Shown here: positions 1-10,365 of the stretch, piece by piece | Numbering within the stretch: the stretch's first letter is position 1 | Layout: every line of letters begins with the position of its first letter | Source: Caulochytrium protostelioides | Taxonomy: Eukaryota; Chytridiomycota; Caulochytriomycetes; Caulochytriales; Caulochytriaceae | Assembly (NCBI GenBank): GCA_003615045.1 | Contig: ML014144.1 | Location: forward strand, 84,088 to 148,087 | Length of the DNA stretch: 64,000 bases | Direction of reading: 5' to 3' | The notes under the pieces: model-generated | The model's input: the letters and a program-made list of their open reading frames with translations, nothing else | What the model was told of the DNA's origin: nothing | Databases searched by the model: none | Program-made: the position numbers and the translations under genes

Positions 1-604
1 TGCGCGACGCGACGCGGTGACCGGCTCGCACGCGCGATGGATCGAAAAGAAGAGAGAGGAAGCAAAAGGCACGTGCGCGCCGCACGCGATGAAAGAACGC
101 CGCGCGGCGCGCCGTATGGAAAAGAAACGTCGGGCATCCGGCATGCAGGACGAGACGACGACCATGGCGACGACGAGGCTCAAGGGCCAACCTTACAGGG
201 TGGTGGGTTGGGGAAAACGGGGTTGACGATGTCAGGTCTGCGGGGCAACGGACCACCGAAACGTAGCGGCCACGAGCATTCGACGCGGATCACACGCCTT
301 CCCGAACCATACTCGTGATCGCCGTACCGTCGCCACGTTCTGTCGATGGCCCACGGCGTTTCGTCGGCGCCCCGGGCCATTATAAGCAGCGAAAGGCTGG
401 GGCGACCGCGTCACGCATCGCCGTGGTCGCCGCGGGCGCCGTCCCTAGCATGGCTCATGGCTCATGGCGCCTGGCGCATGGCTCGAGCGCGACCCTCCTC
501 AAGCATCGTGCCGGGTCACCCCGGCGGGACGGTCGCCGCCGCCGCCGCCGCCGTGATGGCGCTCGAGCGCGTTTGACCCGCCGCGCCGGCCGTGGACATC
601 GCTA

Positions 605-649
<45 letters not shown>

Positions 650-2320
650 GTCCCATGGGTTCTTTCGCTTTCTCGTGCTGCGGCTGCTGCAGGTGTTCCA
701 GCGGTGGCCTGCCACCGCCGCCACCGCCGCCGCCGTGAGCGAAGAGGAGAGGCCATGGATGCGAATGCGGATGCGGATGCTGGGGCGGCGGAGCGGCGGC
801 GGGCGCCCATGCCCCACGCCCTCGCCGAGGCCCACGGCCCCCCACGACGACTCGAGCCGCCGCTGCTGATGCTGCTGCTGCTGCTGCTGCTGAGGCCGGT
901 CACACAGATCACGGTGGCCTCAGCCGCAGATCTCGCCCGCGGCACCGTATGGCTGTGCTTTCACGCGCGTGGAGGATGCCATTCACGATTCGGTCCCCTG
1001 GCGGGTGAGGGTACGACCCATACGCTGGGGTCGGCATGTCGTGAACCTCGCCGGCGTGCCGATCTTTGGGAGACGCTGGACCGGGGAATTGCGTTGTCTG
1101 CGACCGCTTCAGATGTCATAAAGAGCGTTTCCGCAGAGCCATGTCTGGTCCGTCCTGTTTGATTGGCCGTTGCTGCTTATACGCCAGACTGTGACCTACC
1201 ATGCGGTGGCTCTTTTGCCTTCTTTGCTTTGTTTTGCTTGGCTTACGCGTCTATATGCCTTTCTTGGATTCCGAGATGGATGTCACGGAAGCGGAAAGAG
1301 GTCAAAGAATTGCATGGGCCACTTCGAAGCGCCAAGAGCATCGCACATCCCGCGCATGAGTATGACGATGTCTGACGCGGCGCATGGCCATCGCCTAAAT
1401 CTCGAAACGCAGGGTGCCACGGGTTGGGGAACGACGTGGGTTTTCATGATGCAATGGAAACGACATGTCATTACCCCTAACACAACCCATGACGCATGCA
1501 GGTTTCGCCTATTTCGTGCGCCGCTGTGCGCGCCATTGCTGCGCTTGCCAGATGCGGTTTCCGTCGCTCCCAGCGCCTGGTGCCGACCACAATCGCTCAT
1601 CGTGAACAATTTTCATACTTCGGACTCCGATGGCGTCGCCTGAAGCCATGGCGATCCACGAGACTGTCGCTGCGATGACACCCGGAAAAAAAGGAAAGAA
1701 CTGCGCACGCCACATACACGCGGTGGTCCGTGGTCAGCAGCGGACGGCGAACACGGTGCGGCCAGCAGCGTGTGAGGAGCGGCCGCCTGGTTTCGCCAAG
1801 CCGCCGCCATGCGCGACGCTCCGCTCGGGCCGACGGGGCAGCCGTCGGCCTTGTGCAGCCACTCACCCGTCTCCGACGAAGGCTGCCACGACCGCCGTCG
1901 CCATTACTGTTTCGCCGCCGCTATTGCTATCGTTGTTTCGCCGCCCCCGCTGCATCGTCCTACACGTTCAACATGGACGCGGACGCTGCGCTAGGACCGT
2001 GGACGCCGGGTTCTTGTCGTTCCGCACGATCGAGAGCTTTGATCGACATATGCCGACGCGTCCGGGTGCGGTGGAGTGCTCGCTAAGCCACCTGCCGCTT
2101 CCCCCCTCCCCGGTATCGACCGGAGCGACATCAACCGGTGAGCGTGACGATCGACGCGCTGTTGTCGCCTGCGGTCTTCTGTATGCTCCTCGACTTTGTC
2201 TGGGATCGCCGACACCAGCTGCCTTCTTCCGAGACCGTTGCCCTCGCCGTTGCTCGCTGTTGCTCGTCATTGTCGTACCGCGACGGTCACGACAGGATCG
2301 GCTGCCGTTGCCCCGTCCGC

Positions 2321-2363
<43 letters not shown>
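1..2363. other. intergenic region upstream of the GT31 gene
   Basis: No convincing gene. Open frames here are Arg/Ala/Pro-rich, overlap on both strands and mostly start at GTG or TTG. The stretch holds a CCG run at about 605-649, a CTG run at about 864-892 and a TATAAG hexamer at 381-386 that is too far from the next start to assign. It ends in 13 GCC triplets (2325-2363) directly abutting the ATG of the next gene. Confidence 0.6.
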
Positions 2364-2364
<1 letters not shown>

Positions 2365-3851
2365 TGGGCGTCTTCGGGGCCACCGCCGCGGGCCGCAGCC
2401 TGCTCAGCCCGATCGGCTCTAGCGAAGCGCAGGAGCTCGGCCTGATGGACCACAGGGCCTTGCCATCCAGTTACCGCCGCCGCGCGCGGGCTCGATGGTT
2501 CACGCCGGGCCGCATCTGCGCCGCCATGCTCCTGCTGACGCTGACGATCGTGCTCGCCGGCCACGCACACACGCAGTACCGCCAGGGCCAGGCGGACGCG
2601 ATGGCGTACCGCGCCAAGATGGCGGGCCGCCGGCCGCCGGTCCGCGCGCCGCTCGCGCCGTCCGCCGTCGCTGAGCACGATCCCGTCGGCATCGCGATAG
2701 CGGACGCGGCGGGGATGGGCAAGATGATGGCAGGCCGCGACGCAAGCCCCTCGCCGCACGAGAAGGACACCGGCGACGCCGCGTCGCCGGCGGATGCCGA
2801 GACGAAGCAGGAAGCCATGGCGGCGGCGGCGCCGCCGCCATCACGGCCCCTCGCCGAGGCCGGGCGTGAGCCAGCGTCGCCGCGGCCGCCATTGACGCCT
2901 TTGACGACGATGCTCGCATCCCCCACGCCGACGCCGCCGACGTCCGAAGCGTCGCGTCTTGGCCTGCCGCGCACCGAAGAGAAGCGCGAGCCGGCGTCGC
3001 GGGACGACACGCTGACACCTGAGCATGCGCTCGTGCTCTCGCATCACATGGACCCGCGGTGGGCCCCCGGCACCACGTCACGCGAGCCGCTGCTCGGCTA
3101 TGTTGGTATCTTCTCGACCGCTAGCCGGTTTCTGCGGCGCTCGCTGATCCGGGCGACCTACATGCAGATGCACCCGCCGTCGATCATGGCGCGCTTCGTC
3201 ATCTGCGCCCCCAACGACGCGCATACGCAGCGCCTCGTCAAGCTGGAGCAGGACGCGTACCGCGATCTGCTGGTGCTCTCGTGCCGCGAGAACATGGACG
3301 ACGGCAAGAGCCTCTTCTATATGCGGGCGATGGCGTTCCTGTTCGCGGAGAAACAGAGTTTGGCGAGTATGCAGCCGCGGCTGGTGATGAAGGCCGACGA
3401 CGACACGTATGTGCACCTGGGCAATCTGGCGACGCGGTTCGCCACCCTGCCCCACGCGGGCGTCTACTTTGGCCGCGATTACGAGCGCCAGTTCATGACG
3501 GGGATGGGCTACGCTGTGTCCTGGGACATCGTGGCGCAGCTCGGCAGTCTGCTCGGCGATACGCGCTCCATCAAGGCAGTGGGCGGCGTGGCCGGCCAGG
3601 AGGATATTGTCATGGCGCGATGGGTCCGCCATACCAATCGACTGCGCCACTGGATCAGCGAGGAACGCGAGTTCTATGACGACCCGAGTTTTGCAGGCCA
3701 GGGCTGGGCCCACCCATACACGCCGGGTACGCTTCTCATCCACCGCCTGAAGCTCGATGACCCATTCGTGACGGCGGCCACCCATTTCGCGGCGGCTGCG
3801 TCGGCGGCCGAGAAGGAGCAGCGCGCTGATCGCAGCGCCCTGTCGCCATAG
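2364..3851 (+). CDS. GT31-family beta-1,3-galactosyltransferase-like type II membrane protein
   Basis: Probable Golgi glycosyltransferase of CAZy family GT31, about 495 residues. A short basic N-terminus (RRRARAR) is followed by one hydrophobic signal anchor at about residues 51-67, then a Pro/Ala/Ser-rich stem to about residue 250, then the catalytic domain. The nucleotide-sugar/metal-binding DxD motif is plain: KADDDTYV, with Asp at 345-347. Downstream are an FGRDY-type segment and a GQEDIVMARWV segment (Glu413-Asp414), typical of the GT31 C-terminal part. The start is the ATG at 2364, in the strong context gccgccATGg. The frame is open upstream only through a GCC repeat to a TTG. The sugar donor and acceptor cannot be read from the sequence. 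Family call is solid; exact specificity is not. Confidence 0.87.
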
Positions 3852-4381
3852 CAACACTCGATCGAACTGTCTATAACAGCTCTTGATCCATCCATCTACT
3901 TATACCTATATCTGCCTACATGACTTGTAAATAAATGACAAACCACGGGTCCACATATGGGCCCCATAAGAGATGTGCACGATCGGCCGGCTGAGCTTAA
4001 TTGCTTTTCACCCTGGCTAAGCCACGCGACGAGGGCTAGCCGCGTGGGGAAGGGCGGTGTGGCGACGGCGTCGCGTGTGGCGGCGGCGCAGGCTGGGCGC
4101 GTCGTGCTCTTCCGCTGGATCGGTGGGCCAAGCGGGCATCGCTTACGGGGCCGTCCAGGCGGGGTTTCGCCCGGGCCGCGTCGCCGCCGCGGCATCGCTC
4201 CGACCACCTCGGTACTGGCGTCCAGAAAGCTTCTTATGGCATCGTTGTGGATGCAACACTTCTCCGCTCTCGCCTCTCCTCTCGCCTGTCCACTCGCTCG
4301 CCGCCTCGCTCGCCGTCACGTCGTATCGTCGCGCCGTCTCGATCGCAGCCGCCGTCGGCGCCGTCGCGGCGCCCACGCAGG
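3852..4381. other. intergenic, GT31 to HEATR6-like gene
   Basis: Contains the GT31 3'-UTR elements and the presumed promoter and 5'-UTR of the next gene. The frame upstream of 4382 is open back to a GTG at 4247 but has no ATG. No other gene seen. Confidence 0.5.
3926..3935 (+). promoter_or_regulatory. 3'-UTR TGTAAATA element overlapping AATAAA
   Basis: About 75 nt after the GT31 stop, TGTAAATA (3926-3933) overlaps AATAAA (3930-3935). The hexamer fits a polyadenylation signal. The octamer equals the consensus UGUAAAUA bound by Puf3-type Pumilio proteins. Recognition in this organism is inferred only. Confidence 0.4.
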
Positions 4382-7300
4382 ATGATGCTGTCACCGGCCG
4401 CGCAGGCGGCCCTGTGCCGCATGCTCAGCGCGTCTTCCGGCTCAGCGTCCGGCTCAGCATCCGCCTCAGCGGCCGTGCCCGTTGACGGACCCGTTGACGC
4501 ACCTGTCGACGTCGCCGAGGCGCTCGAGCAGCTGTCGACGGCTGTGCGGTATCCCTCCGCCGCCATCGACGCCCGCGATGCGCTCGCCGTGCTCGAGTCG
4601 GCGAGCATCTGCGGCGGCGCCGACCCGTCCAAGGGAACCCCGCCGGCGGACCGACGGGAAACCGAGACGCATCGCCGCCGAGGCGCCCGCGCGCTGCATC
4701 AGTGGATCTATACGCTCTTCCGGCAGCATCAGGTCGATCTGTGGCCGGCGCGCGACGCCGCGCTCATCACCACGGCCGCCGTCCATAGCCTGCTCGGCAT
4801 GCTCGAGGCGCCGCCGTCGCCATCGCCATCGCCGTCGCCGCTGTCCAGCTCGAGCGCGACGACTCCGCTACCAACGCGGCGTGCCGCCGCCATGGATCTC
4901 CCGCCACGCGGATCGGAAGCCTCCCGACCCCACACCGCGGCCACCGCTACCGCTGCCGCCGCCGCCGTGCCCGCGACGCCGCTCGCGGCGCCCGAGCGGC
5001 CCTCGTCGCCGCCTGTCCCGGCGGCGCGGGTGCTCAAGTCACTGGCGACCGTCGTTTACGAACGCGGCGCCCTTCTCTCACCCGCGGCGCGCCAGCGTCT
5101 GCTAGCGACGCTCCGTCCCATCGCTCAGGGCGTGTTGCCGACGGCAGCCACGGAGCGGCAACTGGACGCCGCCGCCGCTGCTGCTGCCGACGGCGGGCAT
5201 CGCCTGAACGACCGTGACGAGGGCCAGCGTGCCGCGATTGCCGCGCTCGGCAACGCCTGCGTCCACGTTGCGTCGCCGACGTTCACCGCCGACGTCGTGC
5301 GCTTACTCGTCGGCGTCCTCACGGCCGACGACCGGCTCCCGCCCGACGTCCCGCGGCGCGCGCGGCTGCTCGTCGCCGTCTGCCAGAGCCTCTTGCTCTG
5401 CCTGAACGAGTGCCGCTCCGCTGTCACGCCACATCTCACGACGCTGCTCCAGCACGTCCGCGGGCCGGCGCTCGGCGCCCTGCGTGCGGGCTCGGCGCCG
5501 GGCGGCGGGACCTCCGGATGCGAGAGCCCTGCGCCCTCCACGGCGGGATCCATGGCCTCGATGGGCGCCGCCGCCTCGGCCGCCGCCGCGCACGGCACGG
5601 GATCCGCACGTTGGTCCGAGTCCGACGGATCCGAGTGGACGGACCGCGGACGCCGCGGCTCAGCGCTGCTCAGCCACGGCGCGGCGAGCGGCGCCCGCGG
5701 GAGCCACGGCCGCCTGCAAAGTGTCGCGCTGACGCTCGCAACGCAGCTCGTCCGCGCGCACGGGAAAGCCGTGTATGCCGCGTGGTCGAGCTGGGTCGTC
5801 GCGCCGTCGGCGCCGCCGCGCCGCGGACTCAGCCTCATGACCCTCCTGCACCAGCAGCTTCAGCGCGTCCGGCCGGGCCAGCCGCTGCACGTCCCTTCGC
5901 CGCTCGAGCTGACGGTCCATCCCTGTCTACAGGCCTGGCTGGATGCCGCCGCCGTGTTCCTGGCGGTCGCGGTGCCCAAGGCGCCGGCGGACGCGCGTCG
6001 TGCCGCCTTCACGCCGCTGAGTCAGCGCGTCGGCGATGATCTGCTCAGTCTCCACGACGTCCTGCTGCGTCTCGTGAGCCAGTGGGTACCGTCCACGTCG
6101 GCGGCCGCGACGACGTCCGCGCCTAGGGCTCATCCGGCCGACGGCCACGACGCCGGCGTGGACGGCGCGGACGGCGACGACGGCGACGACGGCGCGTCCG
6201 TCGCGACGCGGCACCGCGGTCCGGCGGTGGCCGTCACGACGGCGACGCTCTGGGAGGCCGTGACCGCGATGCGTCTTAAATCGCTCACCGCGTTCATGAC
6301 TGCGACGCCCTATGCGCGGATCATCGCCGCCGACGCGAGTCGCGTCAGCCGCGTGCTGCTGGCCGTCAGTGCCCATGCGGCCGCCGTTCCGGCCCCCGCC
6401 CACGTCGCCACCGCCGCCCCCGCTCCCGTCGCCGACGCCGCCCTCGCCGCCCTCGCCGTCTTGGTCGACGCCCTCCATCTGCCGGATACCGCTGCGCCCG
6501 CGCTCACCGTGGCGCAGCAGCGGCTCCGCACAGAAGTCTATCCGGCCGTCTTCCGCGACGTGCTCGATCATGCTGTGGGCCTTCTCGCCCGCCCGACGGA
6601 AGCCGCAGCATCCGTGTCGGCCGCGCCGCCGGCGCCCGCGGGGACGCCGGCGCGGCAGAAGGCTTGCTGGCAGCTGCTGACGGCGCTGGCGCGTCGCGCG
6701 CCGGAACTCGTCACGGCGCCGGCGCCGTGGCGCGTCCTGACGGCGCGTCTGAAGTCGCTCTTTATCGAAGACGCCGCGGACGCCGTCTCGATGACCGAGG
6801 AAGCGCTGCTCGGCGTGCGGGCGGCGGCGCTCGGGTTTCTCGAGCAGACGCTGCGCAGCCGCCGCGACGGCATGAGCCCCGCCGTCGCGCCGGAGGCTGA
6901 GCAGGACGGCGAGGGGCCGACGGTTGTGGCAGCCGCCGCACCAGCTGCCCCTGTGTCCGCCGACGAACTCGCGTGGTGGCAGACATGCTTCGCGGAGCTG
7001 GTGCATCCGATCCTGCATCGCAGTATGATGCCTGAGGCTGCGCCGGAGGCCGTACCGCGGCAGGACGGCATGGACGGCGCGGGGTCCCCGTACCTGTCGC
7101 CCGAGGCGTTCGCCATGGCCGCCGACTGCCTCGCCACGTGGCCCGGCCCCGTGCTGGAACAACTGCCGTCGCGCGTGCGGCAGCACAATGTCGTGCTGGC
7201 GCTGACGCTGCTGTCAATGCTGCAGACGGCGTCTGTCACGGCCCAGGGCCATGGCGACGGCGGCGGCGCCGACGGGGACGATCCAACGCCGCGGCCGGCG

Positions 7301-8401
7301 TCGATGGCGAACGCTCCATCGTCGTCGCCCAAAACCGCGGCGCCCTCGGCGATGGTTGTCGCTGGCGCGATCGCCGCTTGCCGCGTCTGCGGCACTTACG
7401 CGCAGCTGCCGGGTTTCCAAGCCGACGGCGCTTTTCTGATCGATGTGGTGGCCCACGTGCTCCCGCTCGTGTGCCACGGCGGCGGCGGCGGGCTTCCTCT
7501 GCGCATGCGCGCGGGGTGGACGCTCGGTAATGTCTGCCATGCGCTCGTGATCCAGCAGAGCCATGCGGCGCCGGCAGCAACGGCGCCGGAGACGGCGACG
7601 GAAGCATCCGAGGCGACGGCGGCGGCGACGGCGGCGGCGCCAGGACCGGATGCCGACCCGGCGACGTATGCGGTGGACGCGGCGGCGTGGCTGGCGCCCA
7701 GCGCGCCGCGGGAAGACGGCCCGATCGTGCTGATGCCACCGGTGCCCGCGGCGGCCGAGAGCTTCCCGCTAAGCGGCGACGGGCTCACAGCGGCGCTGGC
7801 GACGCAGGTCTGGGACGCTGGGCTGCATGCGTCGCGGGACCACGACAAGTGCCGTGCGAACGGCGCCCGCATCGTCGGCAGCCTGCTGCGCGTCGCGCCT
7901 GCCGCCTTCGTGGCCGCCGCGGCCGCGCGGCTCGACATGACCGTCCAGGTGCTCTGCCGCAATGTGGGCACGGGGTCCGTCAAGACGCGGTGGAACGCGT
8001 GTTACGCTTTGCAGGCGATCCTCAACGTGCCGGCGGTGGGGCACCTGATGGCGGCGCCCGAGTGTCCGTGGCGCGGGCTCGTATGGGAGACGCTGCTGCA
8101 CGCCATCGAGGCGTCGACCAACTACAAGGTCCGCATTGCGGCGCTGTCGGCGCTGCTGGCGCCCGTATCCTCCGGCGCGTACGGCACGCCGCAGCAGCGG
8201 GCGCAGATAGCCGGCCGGCTCGAGCACCTGCTGCGCCCCTCCGCGTTGCCCGTCTCATCCGCCGCGTCGGCGTCCTCGTCGTCGGCGCCGCCACCGGCTT
8301 CGACGGCGACGACCGCCTATGTGGACGTTCGCTACATCAAGCAGTTCCACGACTTGCTGAGTCGCGCGATGCGCTACATGACGAGTCTCCTCTCGGAGTG
8401 A
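4382..8401 (+). CDS. HEAT-repeat protein, HEATR6-like (DUF4042)
   Basis: Large all-helical scaffold of about 1,339 residues, resembling HEAT repeat-containing protein 6. The DUF4042-type block lies at about residues 215-370 and includes VVYERGALLS, AIAALGNAC and SLLLCLNECR. The most conserved part is the C-terminal HEAT region (about 1030-1339), with RAGWTLGNVCHAL, DKCRANGARIVGSLLR, KTRWNACYALQAIL and NYKVRIAALSALL. Between these lie Ala/Pro/Ser-rich linkers with Asp/Gly tracts, common in this genome. The first in-frame ATGs are adjacent at 4382 and 4385; anything upstream would need GTG. The cellular function of HEATR6 is not established. It is convergent with RCE1, with only 106 bp between the two stops. 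Confidence 0.8.
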   Translation: MMLSPAAQAALCRMLSASSGSASGSASASAAVPVDGPVDAPVDVAEALEQLSTAVRYPSAAIDARDALAVLESASICGGADPSKGTPPADRRETETHRRRGARALHQWIYTLFRQHQVDLWPARDAALITTAAVHSLLGMLEAPPSPSPSPSPLSSSSATTPLPTRRAAAMDLPPRGSEASRPHTAATATAAAAAVPATPLAAPERPSSPPVPAARVLKSLATVVYERGALLSPAARQRLLATLRPIAQGVLPTAATERQLDAAAAAAADGGHRLNDRDEGQRAAIAALGNACVHVASPTFTADVVRLLVGVLTADDRLPPDVPRRARLLVAVCQSLLLCLNECRSAVTPHLTTLLQHVRGPALGALRAGSAPGGGTSGCESPAPSTAGSMASMGAAASAAAAHGTGSARWSESDGSEWTDRGRRGSALLSHGAASGARGSHGRLQSVALTLATQLVRAHGKAVYAAWSSWVVAPSAPPRRGLSLMTLLHQQLQRVRPGQPLHVPSPLELTVHPCLQAWLDAAAVFLAVAVPKAPADARRAAFTPLSQRVGDDLLSLHDVLLRLVSQWVPSTSAAATTSAPRAHPADGHDAGVDGADGDDGDDGASVATRHRGPAVAVTTATLWEAVTAMRLKSLTAFMTATPYARIIAADASRVSRVLLAVSAHAAAVPAPAHVATAAPAPVADAALAALAVLVDALHLPDTAAPALTVAQQRLRTEVYPAVFRDVLDHAVGLLARPTEAAASVSAAPPAPAGTPARQKACWQLLTALARRAPELVTAPAPWRVLTARLKSLFIEDAADAVSMTEEALLGVRAAALGFLEQTLRSRRDGMSPAVAPEAEQDGEGPTVVAAAAPAAPVSADELAWWQTCFAELVHPILHRSMMPEAAPEAVPRQDGMDGAGSPYLSPEAFAMAADCLATWPGPVLEQLPSRVRQHNVVLALTLLSMLQTASVTAQGHGDGGGADGDDPTPRPASMANAPSSSPKTAAPSAMVVAGAIAACRVCGTYAQLPGFQADGAFLIDVVAHVLPLVCHGGGGGLPLRMRAGWTLGNVCHALVIQQSHAAPAATAPETATEASEATAAATAAAPGPDADPATYAVDAAAWLAPSAPREDGPIVLMPPVPAAAESFPLSGDGLTAALATQVWDAGLHASRDHDKCRANGARIVGSLLRVAPAAFVAAAAARLDMTVQVLCRNVGTGSVKTRWNACYALQAILNVPAVGHLMAAPECPWRGLVWETLLHAIEASTNYKVRIAALSALLAPVSSGAYGTPQQRAQIAGRLEHLLRPSALPVSSAASASSSSAPPPASTATTAYVDVRYIKQFHDLLSRAMRYMTSLLSE

Positions 8402-8404
8402 TTG

Positions 8405-8433
8405 CTCTCTCTCTCTCTCTCTCTCTCTCTCTC
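8405..8433. repeat. (TC)n microsatellite
   Basis: Uninterrupted CT dinucleotide run of about 29 bp in the short space between the convergent HEATR6-like and RCE1 genes; likely in both 3'-UTRs. Confidence 0.95.
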
Positions 8434-8507
8434 GAGGGATTGATCCATGTTAATGTGACTGGTTATCCTGCTGATGAATCGTGATTGATATCGATTGATA
8501 CAGCGCA

Positions 8508-9545
8508 TTACGGTGCGGCGTAGCCCCAGTAGATCGAGCGGAAGAGCCGCGGGCTGGTGAGGGTCCAGACGGTGCGGAGGAAGCCGACAAAACCGGCGAC
8601 GTGGACGACCACCAGCATGCGGCGCTTAGGGTGCTCCGCCACCTCGTCAGCATCCGGGAAGCCCATGGCGTTGCAGAAGGCATGGACGACAATGGTGGCC
8701 CAGACGCTGTTGGTGCGCAGCAGCACAAACGTGGCCATCCACCCAAAGACCGTCGTGTACGCGAACTGGAACAGCATACTGCGGACGGCGATGCGGACGG
8801 CGTCGGCGGTGCGGCCGTACTGCCGGTACAGCGCATAGCCCTGGTGGAGATGGGCGATGCCAAAGAAAAGCGGCTGGATCAGGACGATCGTGCCGCGGGC
8901 ATACCCGCTCGCCCACAGCAGCGGCGTCATGCACGCGCGGAAGACGATTTCCTCGGCGATCGGGCCGACGACGAGGTCGCGCCAGACGATGAGTGACCGG
9001 AACTGCGCCGCGACCTGCGCGGCCGGGAAGTCGGCCTGGAAGGGGAGCAAGTCGTCCAGCGCTAGCAGCAGCAACGGGCCAAGAAAGAGGAGCACGAATG
9101 CGAGCAACGGACCAACCGTCGCCGGCAGCAGCGTGTCGGTCCGGAAGCTGATCCAGGCCCAGAATGGGGTCGAAGCGCTCGCGCCGTGGCCGTGGGGCTG
9201 GACCTGGGTATGGCCGCGGCCGTGCGCAAGGCCATGGGTATGGGTATGGGCGGCCGTCGGCAGGCCAGGGCTGTGCGTGGCGTTCGCACTTCCCGCGCTT
9301 CCCGTGGCGGCGTGGCCGAGCAGCGCGTGGCGCCGGTGCAGCACCACGTAAACAAACAGGGGGCAAGCGACGCAGGCGACGCCGACAGCCATAAAGCGGC
9401 GCCAGATGACGCTGGGGTGGTTGCGGTTGAGCGAGAGCGCGCCCGGGAAGACGTAGAGGCTGCCGACAAACAGCAGCGTCAGCACCGCGCAGTACAGGGG
9501 CCCTTCGAGGGCGCCCAGCACGTGCGCGGGGGCGATGGCCGGCAT
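8508..9545 (-). CDS. RCE1: CAAX prenyl protease 2 (Rce1-type)
   Basis: Endoplasmic-reticulum membrane protease that removes the -AAX tripeptide from prenylated CAAX proteins such as Ras and Rho. About 345 residues with several hydrophobic segments. All three CPBP/ABI-family motifs are visible: EEIVFR at about residues 198-203 (catalytic Glu), FFGIAHLHQG (FxxxH) and HAFCN (HxxxN). The start is the ATG at 9545; the frame is open further upstream only to a TTG. An unusual feature is a His-rich loop at about residues 95-125 (HTHTHG, HGRGH, HGHG) between two membrane segments. The upstream gene on the same strand ends only 13 nt before this start, so the promoter or leader must lie inside that gene, or the two are co-transcribed. 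Confidence 0.92.
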   Translation of the reverse strand: MPAIAPAHVLGALEGPLYCAVLTLLFVGSLYVFPGALSLNRNHPSVIWRRFMAVGVACVACPLFVYVVLHRRHALLGHAATGSAGSANATHSPGLPTAAHTHTHGLAHGRGHTQVQPHGHGASASTPFWAWISFRTDTLLPATVGPLLAFVLLFLGPLLLLALDDLLPFQADFPAAQVAAQFRSLIVWRDLVVGPIAEEIVFRACMTPLLWASGYARGTIVLIQPLFFGIAHLHQGYALYRQYGRTADAVRIAVRSMLFQFAYTTVFGWMATFVLLRTNSVWATIVVHAFCNAMGFPDADEVAEHPKRRMLVVVHVAGFVGFLRTVWTLTSPRLFRSIYWGYAAP

Positions 9546-9558
9546 CCTGGCGTCGCCG

Positions 9559-10227
9559 CTAGGCCGAGCCGATGCGGCGGGAGAGCCGTTCGTAGGCGAT
9601 CTGCGCGTTCTGCCGCTGCCGCCGCACGACAACGAGCGAGGCCGAGGCGGTCAACACGAGGTTCCACAGCCAGAAGGCGACGAATGCGCCCGCAGTATGT
9701 TCGGCGGGGCCCGCGCACGGCCGCCACTGCGGCAACAGGGCGGCGCCGTCGTTGGTGTCGAACCACGCGTCGTCCGGGTCCAGCGGCGCGTCGCTCCCAG
9801 GCGCTCCGTCCTGCGCAGCAGGGCGCGCCGTGGACCGTGTAAGCGTCTGGACGACGGCGAGCGGCGGGAGCGTAAAGTGCGCGGCGTCGTACGCACGCGG
9901 GTCGGTGCACCGGATCGCTTGCTTGTAGCCCGTGAGGCCGCAGATGCCGCCAAGTCGCGCGTGTTCAGCCGACGTGCACGGGGTGCAGGCGGAAGCGGCG
10001 GCGGCAGCCGCGGCGGGGTAGATCGCGCACGTCCAGGCCGTCAGGTTGCGCGCGTGCGGGCCCAGCTGGAACAGCGTGAACGGGTGCGTCGCCGTGAGGA
10101 GGCGTGTCGCATCCAGCTCGGCGGTGATGTCGTCGGCGCGGCGTTCAAGGCGCGGCGCTAAGAGCGGCTCGGTCAGCTGATCCGTCGCGGTCGCCGCGGC
10201 GGCGTTTCCGGGCGCGAAGCCCACCGC

Positions 10228-10263
<36 letters not shown>

Positions 10264-10365
10264 GAATGAAGAGGCGCTGGCCGCTGGAAACAAAGGCGCG
10301 AGGGGGCGGCGGCGGCGGCAGCGGCGCAAGCAGCGGCAGCAGGCCTTGCGTGCCGCGCCAGACAT
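9559..10365 (-). CDS. JTB-like single-pass membrane protein
   Basis: About 268 residues, resembling the JTB (jumping translocation breakpoint) family. In order: a basic N-terminus, a signal-like hydrophobic core of about a dozen consecutive Leu (residues about 35-47), a Cys-rich ectodomain, a membrane segment near residue 235, and a short basic tail. Family marks are CTPC, then CGLTGYKQAIRC (compare CxxTGYxExIxC in animal JTB), an FW-type membrane entry, and RRQRQNAQIAYERLSRR after the membrane, matching the RQRQ tail of JTB. Animal JTB is about 146 residues; this one has extra linkers, including one with DPDDAWFDTND. The ATG at 10365 was chosen because upstream sequence lacks domain signal. 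Function is not firmly known; animal JTB has been linked to mitosis and mitochondria. Confidence 0.7.
10231..10262. repeat. (CAG)n run coding the poly-Leu signal core
   Basis: More than ten CAG triplets on the plus strand. Read on the minus strand they are CTG and encode the poly-Leu signal-like core of the JTB-like protein. Confidence 0.9.

Noticed and set aside
605-649. CCG run coding poly-Ala or poly-Pro in several frames
   Set aside because: Such trinucleotide runs recur throughout the window and do not indicate a gene here.
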